From Pyropia haitanensis (taxonomy: Eukaryota > Rhodophyta > Bangiophyceae > Bangiales > Bangiaceae): a stretch of 64,000 nt of DNA. The position numbers were made by a program, and so were the translations under genes. Below are positions 1 to 9,211 of the stretch, piece after piece. The notes under the pieces were generated by a model, which was not told the origin of the DNA, ran no database searches, and saw nothing but the letters and a program-made list of their open reading frames with translations. Location of the stretch: assembly GCA_008729055.1 (NCBI GenBank), contig SDUX01000002.1, positions 2,073,874 through 2,137,873 of the forward strand. Reading direction: 5' to 3'. Each line of letters starts with the position of its first letter. The first letter of the stretch is position 1.

Positions 1-240
1 TCTGCCTGTGGACACCGCGGCCAATGGAGCCGAGTCTCGCGCGACCATGTCTGCTCCACATATATTGGATAGATTCGACGCTCCCTCTCTAGTCTGGGAT
101 CCGCGGCCGTTTATTGCGACCCGGGATCAGCGAATGGAAGAGCAGAGTCCGCGCATACTTGCTCAACCTGTGGGCTGCAAGTGACGTGCCTGGCTCCAAA
201 GGCGTGGCGGAGTTTACGGCCGTACAGTGATTATTCGGTT

Positions 241-287
241 ATGTTCGGCTCGGTCATAGCCGATGCGGCTATAACCGAGCCGAACAT
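241..287. repeat. 22-bp-arm hairpin (inverted repeat)
   Basis: Bases 241-262 and 266-287 are reverse complements with a single mismatch (255 against 273), separated by a 3-base loop. The outer 14 bases of each arm, beginning atgttcggctcggt, match perfectly. No gene adjoins it and I see no flanking target-site duplication. It could be a small foldback element remnant or a structured site; the sequence does not decide. Confidence 0.7.
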
Positions 288-538
288 TCGCGCAAGGCTC
301 ATGCTTTGAATGTTCCGCGCAAGACTTGGTCACGTAAATGGTCATCGAAATGCAGTCGCAGCCATTCAATTACTGAGGGATCGCCTATTCATTCGGCGGA
401 CAAGCTGGGCTGCATCACCGCTGCGTCCCCGTCCCATCGTCACAGCGTTCATCCCCATCGATCGACGCCGATTGTTGCTATCTGGCAACTGCGCGTGTAG
501 TCCCTGCGTTTGACAACGCGCACACGGATGTATCTGAT

Positions 539-847
539 ATGGTGGGTCTGCTGGCCAACACCTCACTTGAGGACGAGTTCGTAGGCGTGAGGGATGAGGA
601 CCGCGCACAGGCGGTTCGTCGCTGGCTGGCCGCCAAGGATGATGTGGGGGCTATGGATGGGACTGTGGACATGGTTTTGAGTTGGGAAGACGACCGCGAA
701 TGGGCCGTGCGTCTCTTTCTTTGTTCTTTGCCTGGCAGATCACGTCCAACAAGCGTCTCTGGTCCTTCCCCAGACCCCTGCAGGTCTGACTTGGAAGACT
801 TTGGTTCGCCCTTCGCCGGGGGGGCACGCTTCACCAACTGCATGTGA
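539..847 (+). CDS. Small unrecognised open frame, possibly a gene remnant
   Basis: An ATG-started frame of 102 codons. The same frame is already open from about 376, after a TGA. The translation is acidic and well mixed (EDEF, RDEDRAQAVRRW, SWEDDREW), unlike the Arg/Pro-rich shadow frames typical of this window, and this stretch is less GC-rich than the rest. I recognise no family, and there is no splice or promoter evidence. It may be the tail of a decayed gene or chance. Confidence 0.2.
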   Translation: MVGLLANTSLEDEFVGVRDEDRAQAVRRWLAAKDDVGAMDGTVDMVLSWEDDREWAVRLFLCSLPGRSRPTSVSGPSPDPCRSDLEDFGSPFAGGARFTNCM

Positions 848-2935
848 ACTACTGTATTTGTGTGTACCGTCGGACCGGAACAGTGCGGTACGTGGTACAA
901 TCGGCATGGAACAGGTGTGGGCTACTTTTTCGAATGACCCCCACATACAATCACGTACGCACTGTAGTTCTCCGCCGCGGGTGGCCATCCAACCCTGCTC
1001 TCTGTGCCGTCGGAGGGTGCACATCCAATGAGCATCAGGGTTTTCTTTCGGGGCCTCGTAGGGCCAATGGTATTCAAAAGTTTTCACCATGCTTACCAAT
1101 AGTCATCAAACCTGTACCTGTCTGGAGCCGTTGGCTCCGTGAAGAGGCCCCGCGAAAGGTAAATCTCTGGAATACATCGTGGCATTTGCCACTTTCTACA
1201 GGTTGTCTTGATCTCCTAGCCGTAGTTCCGAGACAGTGCCTCTCCGCCCATTCCGACTTACCGATTTGGGGACGGGAATTTCAACGTGCGTTGCAGGGGG
1301 AGTTCCTGACGACGCCGCGTCACTTACCCGCCAACTGCGCGGATCGGGCAGCGGATTGACTCTCAACTTACACAGCGTGTTCGTCACTGCCTTCGACCCG
1401 CCTGCCGCGCCACCGCTGTCGTCTGCGGCGCTGCGCACCCGACGTTGCCATCCGACCACCCCCCGCCCCCTGACACCATCGTCGACACCGGCTGGCCGCC
1501 GCCCCCTCACCGTTCCGTCTGGCGGTCGCTCCTGCCACCTCTGCGGCAGCCGCTGGTCGCTGGCCCTCCGCTTCTGCCGCCGCCGCCGCCGGCTGGCCGC
1601 CGCCCCACCGCCGTTACTGCTGCCGCCGCCGGCGGTTTATCGCCGCCCCCATCCCACTGCCACCGCCTCCGCCGGCTAGCCGCCGCCGGCTCGCCGCCAC
1701 CACCGCCGCTGCCGTCTGGCCGTCGCCTTCCGGCTGGCCGCTACCCCCGCCGCCTCCGCCACCGCCGCGGGCTGGCCTCCGCCTCCCACCTTGGGCGGTC
1801 GCCGCCGTTGGCTGACCGCCGCTCCCGCGCCGCCTCCGTCGCCGTCCCCAGCTTACCGTCGCTGGCTGGTGGAATGGCTGCCGCCGGCGGGGTCCCAGTG
1901 CGTTGCAGCTGCGCAGGCCCCTTCGCCCCGTGCCGCTCCTGTGGTGCGCCGCCCGTATGGGTGCGACGGATGAGACCATTGGGTTTCTGGACGCGCTCCT
2001 GGCCAGCCCCCCATTTCCGTTCACCCCCTGGACTCCCGCGCCGCCCACCTCCCAGCCGCCCCGTCCCGCCGGAACGCAACGGTTGAGAACAGACTCCGCT
2101 CCGTGTGCATCACGCATTCCCACGATGCACATGCACTTCACTTCTCCTCGAGCTGCTCCGCATCGTCAAGTGCTGCTGCGAATAGTCAGTTCTAGGAGAG
2201 AGGAACGCACGTGCGGAGCGGACGGCGGATACCGGACAGAAGCACCCTCCCGTGGTCAAATGGAACAGAATGTAGAGTGGCGGTGTCCACGGGCGTGGGG
2301 CGACAACGGGGTCCACTACAGCTCTAAGATGAGCTACAACGGCGGCGACATGAAAAATCAAGCGAGAGAGGGGAAGGCGGTGAACGGGGGGGCAGAGCAG
2401 AGGGGAAAGGCGACTCATGCGGTCATGGCCGGCCCTCTGTCCCAGACTGCACAGACAGCTGTGTGTACATACCAAAGCCATGAAACCCCCCCCGGCGGCA
2501 GTAGGCGCAGGATCGCCTGAAACATGAGAATCCTGGCTTTGACCGACAACAAAAGGCTGTGAGCCAATGGGATGCGCAGAATTCCCAGTTTTGAACTTAA
2601 AAAGAGGTGCCACGTCCTGCAGGTCTGCGATAACTACGGCGCCGACTGTGGCCAATTATGTCCGCCACGGGTCCCGATCTCGCCGCCGGGCGGCCGCCCG
2701 TCGGCGCTCCCGGTGCGCCGCCGAGGCCCACTCCGCCGCCACACGCCCTCTGGCCGCCACACGCCCTCTCGCCGCCGCCGGCCGTGCCCGCCGCGCCCGC
2801 GCCGCGAGTGCGCCGCGACGACTCCCTCCCCCCTGCACCTCCCCACTGACGCTCCCCCGTCGGCTGGTTTCGACTTGCCCGCGCCCCCCTCTGTGTTCCC
2901 TTCCCGCTGTACGGCCAGGGCCGCCCCTGCCGACG
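848..2935. other. No supported gene
   Basis: The first part (to about 1,400) is of mixed composition with only short frames. From about 1,440 to 1,900 it is CCG/GCC-rich low-complexity sequence. From 2,100 to 2,650 composition is again mixed, and from 2,690 CG-rich, probably leading into the promoter and 5' UTR of the gene starting at 2,936. I see no RNA gene or mobile-element protein. Confidence 0.4.
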
Positions 2936-3722
2936 ATGGCCTTCCTCTCTGCCCCCGCGGCGGTGGCGCGGCCCGCCGCCCGCCGGGCGGCGGCGTCGGC
3001 GGCGGGCCGCCCCGCCGTCGCGGCCGCCGCGGCGGCGGCTGCCCCCCCCCCCTTGTGGGTGGGGCGGCGGCCGCTCGTGCGGCGGCGTCTGGCTTTGGGG
3101 CGACCAAGGGGGGCGCCGCCGGCGCCGGCGCCGGCGGCGCCACCGGCAGCGGCGGCAAGGCCGACGAGGCCGCGGCGCTGGACGAGCGCGCGCTCCGTGC
3201 CGCCGAGATCCACGAGGTCATCCAGGGGCTGGTCGACTTTCGTGCGCGCATTGTGGACGACGCGACGGTGTTGGCCAAGAAGGTCAAGGCGCCGCGGAAG
3301 CAGCTGGAGGTACGTGCGGGCGGGCCGGCGGGGCGGGCGGGCGGGATGGAGGGAGGGGGGGGGGGGGGGCGTGGGCGAGGGGGGGCGGTGGAGGGCGGAG
3401 GAGAGGAAGCAAGGGGGAGCAAGGGGGAGCAAGGGGGAATGCTGGCAAGGGTTGTTGCGGCGGTTGGGGGAAGGGCCTGGAGGTCAAGACGCGCGAGCGC
3501 GATGCCAGCGCGGGGATGGTGACTGACCCAGTGGAATGCACACTTGCTCTGCTCGCGGGGGCGTGTGGAGGACCAATACCTCGTCGTACGCCACCGCCAT
3601 CCCCCTTTCCTCCGCTCCGTGCCCGGTAACAGGAGGCACTGGCGTCCCACCCAGACATTCAAGTCATTGACAAGCACATTGTGGAGCTCAACGCGGAGCT
3701 GAAGGAGCTGGGCGACAGATAG
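2936..3722 (+). CDS. Probable plastid-targeted small coiled-coil protein, two exons, frame broken at a C-run
   Basis: Exon 1 is 2936-3309 and exon 2 is 3633-3722, joined by a GT-AG intron (gtacgt donor at 3310, cag acceptor ending at 3632) in phase 0. The start MAFLSAPAAVARPAARR followed by an Ala/Arg-rich stretch looks like a chloroplast transit peptide. The mature part is charged and helical (ALDERALRAAEIHEVIQGL, then VLAKKVKAPRKQLE across the junction to EALASHPDIQVIDKHIVEL) and ends NAELKELGDR. The start and the mature part lie in different frames. Adding one C to the 11-C run at 3042-3052 joins them and makes exon 1 exactly 375 nt, giving 154 residues in all. I therefore read this as a homopolymer length error or a very recent frameshift. 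I do not recognise the family. Plastid location is inferred from the N-terminus only. Confidence 0.6.
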
Positions 3723-4310
3723 GCGCGCGCCTTGCGGCACCGGGGGGAGGGATCCCCCTCACCCCCCCCCCCTCCCCTGACCCCTCCCTGGCTGTGCTCC
3801 TTTCTGGGCCGCCACGCGTCGTCGCGGCGCGTGGCGCGTGTTGGTGTCTTCTCCGCCCCGTTTTCTTCTCTCTCTTTTTTTTTTTCCTCCACCCCCGTCG
3901 CGCGGCCACTGGCTCCTGCGCGCCTCGTGGGGGGGCGGTCGCACTCGCGGTGCTGCGCCCGTGACGCTTCCCCCCGCCCCTACTCTTGGTGTGTGTGGTG
4001 CTCGTGTGCCTGCGTTGTTCCCCCTGCCACTGTCTGGGTAAATCACCACCAAAACATAGGCTGCTTGTTTGTGGTGGCCCCGGTGACGATGCCGTCGCGT
4101 CCGTGCGTGCCCTGCCCCTCACTTGCAATGCACCCTGGGGCATGTCCGACCGTATTCTGTTTCGCCTTATCTCCCAGGCCCCTCGCGCTAGTTGCCCGCC
4201 CGCCCCTGCCGTCGCCGTGGCGGAACGCGCGGGCGCCCCTCCTCCACCCCCCACCGGTCGTCGCGCCCACATCACCCCGTCCGCACCCGCGCCACCTACG
4301 CCCGCCGCCG
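3723..4310. other. Convergent intergenic region
   Basis: About 590 bp between the ends of a plus-strand and a minus-strand gene. It has C-rich and T-rich tracts (a run of T near 3,880) and no convincing frame. It presumably holds both 3' UTRs. Confidence 0.4.
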
Positions 4311-5129
4311 TCACGCCATCGCCCGCACCTCCCACCGCACGGCCGCCAGCTGCGCCACCACCTCCGCGGCGCCGCCACCGTCACCGCCGCCCGCGGCGAC
4401 GTTCTCCACCGCGGCGTCGACAATGGCCAGCGCGGTCGGCACGGCGGCCGACACCTCTGCGGCCAGGTCGCCCTTCTCCCCCACGGCCCTCCTCCCCCCC
4501 CGCCACCACGCCCATCCCCCACCGCGTCCACCAGCCGCCCCACCGCGGCGGCAACGCCGCCCCGCACGCCAGCCGCGGCGGCGTCCCCACCGCCCGCCCC
4601 CCCCACGCCTCGACGACCGCCGCGGCGCCCGCCGCGACGCCCAACACGGCGGCCGCCCAGCACGCGTCGTCCCACACGTCCGCCGCCCACGCCGGCTCCC
4701 CGGCCGCGCCGCCGCCGGCCGCGTCGCGGCCAGCTGGCTCCTCGGCGGCAAAGCCGAGGCCGCCGTCGCCCGCGTCGACAAAGCCCAACGCGGCGGCCGG
4801 GGGCCGGCCGGCCTCCCGCGACGGCGGGGGGGGCGGCTCCACCACCCACCGGTCGGGGGTGGCGGCGTCGAGGAAGAGGACGCCCCCGTCGCCGTCGGCG
4901 AGCGTCTTGTCGCTGCGTGGCACCAGCGCGGTGGCCAGTGCCGGGGGGGGCGGGGGGGCCGCCGCGCCTGCCGCACCCGCCGCCGCCGCGGCGGTGGCGA
5001 CGGCGGCGGGCCCGCCCGCGGCGCCCACATGCAGGGCGACGAGGAAGTAGTCGACCATCCGCGCCGCCTCGGCAACGCCGCGCGCGGCGGCCGCCTCGTC
5101 CGCCTCCCCCCACCCGCCGTCGGCAACGT

Positions 5130-5166
<37 letters not shown>

Positions 5167-6118
5167 CCCGCCGCGGGGTCTGCCGAGCGCGCCCCCACCA
5201 CTGACCACCCACACCCCCCGCCGCCACCGAGGCCACGCCGCCGGCCGCCCACCCGCCCACCGCGGACGGTCGCGAGCAGGCAGCCGCTCATGACCACCTC
5301 CCACCCGACGGTGGCGTCGAGGACCGGCCGCGCCGCCGCCCCCGGCGTCGTCGCCGCCGCCGCCGCCGCCGTCGCCGCCGCCGCCGTCGCCGCCGCCGCC
5401 ACCGGCGCCGCCGCCGTCGCGGCGGCCGCCGCGGCGACCGTCGCGAGGTGGTGCGCCACCGCCGCGGCGGCCGCGGCCGGCAACCCCCCCACGGCGGCGG
5501 CGAGCAGCGGCAGCGCCTCCCCCAGGCCGAGCCCCGTCCCCCCGTACGCGGCGGGGACGGTCGCGGCGGCGAGGCCCGCCCGCTGCAGCCGCTCGATGCC
5601 CGCCGTGGGGGAGAGGGGTGCCGAGCTGGGGGGGGGGGGGGGGGGATGCCGCCGACCGCGGCGGATAGGGTGGCGTGCTGGGGCAGCATCCCGGGGGGGG
5701 CGGACCGTTTGGGGGGGGGGGGGGGGGGCGCCTCGTCGTGGCAGACGGGGGGGGTACGGGGGAGGATCCCGGCGGGGGGGGGGGGGGGGGAGGGGCGCCG
5801 CCCATGGTCAGGGGGGGGGCGGGCGCCCCCTGCCGCGGCAGTGGCCGCGCGGGTGACGGCCGCCGCCGCCGCCGGCAGCGGGCGGCGAGGTGGGCGGGCG
5901 CGACGGCGCCGCCGCCGGGGGTGGCAAACGCCAGCGACGGCGCGGGCGGCAGCACGGGCGGCAGTACGGGCGGCAGCACGGGCGGCAGCGGCAGCGGCTG
6001 CTGGCCGCGGCCGGGGGTGCCGCCATCGGGTCGTGGCCGCCGCGGCGGCGGCGGCGGCGGCGACGGCGGCGGCGGCGGTGGCGACGGCGGCGGCGGTGGC
6101 GCACGGGGGGAGCGTCAA
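4311..6118 (-). pseudogene. Acyl-CoA-dehydrogenase-like gene, broken into several frames
   Basis: Read on the minus strand, about 5,600 to 5,260 encodes GIERLQRAGLAAATVPAAYG followed by GTGLGLGEALPLL and AVAHHLA. This is the typical helical N-terminal half of acyl-CoA dehydrogenases. About 5,160 to 4,600, in a second frame, reads MVDYFLVALHVG, GGVLFLDAATPDRWVVEP and WDDACWAAAVLGVAAGAAAVV, resembling the beta domain and the start of the C-terminal helices. About 4,490 to 4,311, in a third frame, reads GDLAAEVSAAVPTALAIVD and ends EVRAMA. The frame changes fall near C-runs at about 4,591-4,604 and 4,484-4,501 and in the GGC-repeat region near 5,140. No FG motif for the active-site region is visible. 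The upstream part (to 6,118) is Ala/Pro-rich and could be a transit peptide. The family assignment is from pattern recognition. The copy may be a pseudogene or an intact gene with homopolymer errors. Confidence 0.38.
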
Positions 6119-7459
6119 GGGTGGTCACCTCCGCGGGCAAAAGGGTGGACCAGGGGGTGAAAGGGAAGGGGACAAGGTGTGGTGGGGGTTGAGGGGAGGG
6201 GGGGGGGGTCGGCGTCCCAAAGGTGCGCAGTGGTCAGCCGGTCGTGGACGGCGGTCGATGGGGGGCCGGCGCTGGCGGTGGCGGGCGCGGGGTCGACCAC
6301 GACCGAGGCACAAAGGCCGACCACCAGCCTGAGCTCCCGCCACGGATTTTCATCGAAAGAAGGGGTGAACTCTGGTGAAAGTCAAACGTCAGCCGCTTGC
6401 CACGTGACGCGCCGCGCGGCGGCACCGCTGACGCCGCTACAGCGGCAACGCCACCGACCCACCCACTGCCACAGCCGCGCGGCTGCAACGGGACCAGCAC
6501 CGCACCGTTCCCTTTCTTGCGCGTTTGAAAACCGCCTCTGTACGTACAGGGCAGTCACCACACGCGGGAGGCCGCTCGGCGACGGCCGTGACGGGTTGGT
6601 TGGTGGGTGGCGGTTGTGTGTGGGTCCAGCCGAGGAACGGTCGTGGAGGGGACGGCTGCCAGCCGGCAGCCCGTGACCGCTGTTCATACGGCCTCGCTGG
6701 GAAGACGGCGGTGGGGCGCGGTGGGGGAAGGCGCAAGCCGCGGCTCTGCCCTCGACGGCCAGAAGATGCGTGGCGGCGCCGACAGGGTGTGCTGGGTGCT
6801 GGGTGATGTACCAGTTCCCACGGTCTTCGATGACCACTGACTCGGAAGGAGCCTCTCGTTTGTATTGTCGTAAGAAGAATGCCCTAGCAAAACGTGCTCC
6901 GGGGGTACTCGTTGCGCTACGTGCCTGAATCACGTGCATGAGGGTGGCATTGGTCGTGTCCAAAAGCGGCCCCGTGGGCACCCACACCGCTGTGTATCAG
7001 CGTCGTCGATGGGGCCCACTTCGGCACGCTGCACCGTCGAGCAGCGCGTCGACGCCGTCAGTGGCCCGCCCATCAAGCGGGATGCGGCACCTGCAAGGCG
7101 GGCAGTCATCAGCGGCCAGGCAACGCGGGCGCTGGGCGCGAGTGTCACTACCAACACCTGGACGAGGGGAGGCACTGGGGAGCGAGAGCGGGGCAAGGAC
7201 ACCGGTGTGGTCCGCGGCGGCGACGCGCGCACAGCGGCGGAGGCTGCGTCGGTGGTAGCGGCGGTGGTGCCCGCAGTGGCGGAGGGGGTGCCGCACGCCA
7301 TGGACGGGACAAGCACGGCGCACAAGCAGCCGAGGCAGCGGCGGGGGAGCCCACAAGTCAACGGGATGGTGTGCTCGTTTGTGCGAATACCAACCTTCTT
7401 TCCAACAAAGCCTCTGTCTCGCTCCCTCTGCACATCCAGCCAAAGCACCACACGGTTCC
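6119..7459. other. No supported gene
   Basis: About 1.3 kb. Overlapping frames are open on both strands, including plus 6,934-7,794 and minus 6,930-7,583, but neither has an ATG in good context or a recognisable motif, and both run into RPSA antisense. The part next to 7,460 must contain the RPSA 3' UTR. Confidence 0.35.
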
Positions 7460-8787
7460 CTACTGCTGCTCCGCGGGCGGCGCCACCACCGGCACCTCCT
7501 GCGCTGGCGCCGTCACTGGCACCGGCGCCGCGTCGGCCCCCCAGTCGACAGCGGCCTCGGGCGCCGCGGTGGTGCCATCCCACGTCTCGTTCGCGCCCCA
7601 GTCGGCGGGCACAGCCGCCGCGTCGGGCGCCTGCGCATATGGGGACGGGTCAAAGGCGAGGTTCGCGTCGTACGCGTCGGGCGCGGCAGTGCCGGCCTTG
7701 GCCTGCGCCGCCTCCTCCTCCGCCTTATCCAGCTCCTCCGGGTCGCGGTAGAAGAAGAGGTCGACCATCACGTCCCACGGCGTTGACCGGCTAATGGCGC
7801 CACGCAGGTAGAGCACCTCGCGGGCCAGCAGGAACCACAGTAGCGCCACCGAGTGCTTGGCCTTGTTGTTGGCGGGGATGGCCACATCCACATACTGCAG
7901 CGGCGAGTCCGTGTCGCAGAACGCAATGGTCGGGATGTTGACGTACGACGACTCCATGATCGGCTGCGCGTCCGTGCGCGGGTCGGTCAGGATGAGCAGC
8001 CGCGGCTCCGAGAACTTCTCGCAGATCTGGTTGGTCAGCTGACCGGGCGTCCACCGGCCGGCAATCGCCTGGCAGCCGGTGTAGTGCGAGAACTTGAGCA
8101 CCGCACGCTGGCCATAGGGACGAGCGGCAATGGCCACCACGTCCTGGGGGTTTTCAACAGCCGCAATGATGCGCGCCGCCAGCTTGATCTTGTTCCACGT
8201 CTCCCCGAGGTTGATCAGGTGCACGCCTGAGACGGACAAGCCGGGTCGTAGAGGGCAGCAGGGAACACGATGCGACGCGAGGCAGTGCTATACAGCAAGC
8301 AACAGATGATTAGACGCTGCAATACAAGCAAGTGCCGCCCAAGAGCTACGCCTATCAACAAGGCGGGCTACCAGCACCCAGTCTGACTCTAGTAGCCGGT
8401 CGCCAAATGACAAGCGGCAGAAGCACAACGCACGGGTGGTCCCACCGACGGCAGATGGATCACTGCGCGCAAAAGCAGCTGTCCATCACATGCGGCAACG
8501 GCTGGCCTACCGCACAGCCCAGCAACGACAGCAGCACACAAGGTAACCCGACGGCCAACTACTCGTCGAAGGAGCGACCATCTGTCGCACGAACGCGCTG
8601 GTCGCATCAGTTCGCAGACAACACGCACCAAGCCGCCCCAGCTTCCGCAAAACGTACCGTCCACGCGACGCTTAAAGACGTACGGCTCCATCAGCACATC
8701 GCAGTTCTTGGTGCCGAGGTGCGTCGCGCACTTCAGCATCTTCTGGATGTCATCCTCCTTGCTGGCGCCCGCCGCAGCATTCACCAT
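7460..8787 (-). CDS. RPSA: 40S ribosomal protein SA (uS2), two exons
   Basis: This is a small-subunit ribosomal protein at the mRNA exit side of the 40S subunit, related to bacterial S2. Exon 1 is 8658-8787 (ATG in the context accATGg) and exon 2 is 7460-8226. The 431-bp intron has a gtacgt donor and a tctcag acceptor and splits a Gly codon. The joined protein has 298 residues. Family landmarks include [77 protein letters not shown] and [11 protein letters not shown]. The C-terminal tail is Ala/Pro-rich with repeated Trp-Gly pairs ([19 protein letters not shown]), comparable to the acidic Trp-containing tails of other eukaryotic SA proteins. It is complete with no visible defects. Confidence 0.96.
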
Positions 8788-9211
8788 GGTTGCAACAGGA
8801 TGGCCCGCGGGCACGTCACGCGCGGCCACCAGGCGGAGGGTGCTTGCGCGGGCGGTGGGGACACGCGACGGTGAAGGCAGTCGGCGGCAAGGCGGGCGTC
8901 GGCGTGGTGCTCGGATCCGGCAGGGGGGTCACGTCGGTGGTCCAATTGGCGTAACGTTCCGCACATGCTCGGCCGAGTGACTTCGTATTGGTCGGGACAA
9001 CCCTCAACTCAGACAACTGTCCTCGAAAAGTAGCATCCCTCGAAGAGGTGGACAACGTGGACAAAGTGAAGAGTGTATTGCAATGGAACATACCATGTGA
9101 GCAATTAACCGTTACAAACGTGGCGGAACATAAGAGACACGTGGCTGGACAGACGACAGTACCGGACGTCTCTTCCGAACGGCTGTCCCTCCCAGCGGCT
9201 TTCACATCACC
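8788..9211. other. RPSA upstream region
   Basis: 424 bp between the RPSA start and the end of the next minus-strand gene. It should contain the RPSA promoter and 5' UTR. No clear TATA element was seen. The stretch 8,990-9,190 is less GC-rich than its neighbours. Confidence 0.35.

Noticed and set aside
844..1359. 171-codon frame in the left end
   Set aside because: It begins at GTG, has no ATG in a useful position, and shows no recognisable motif.
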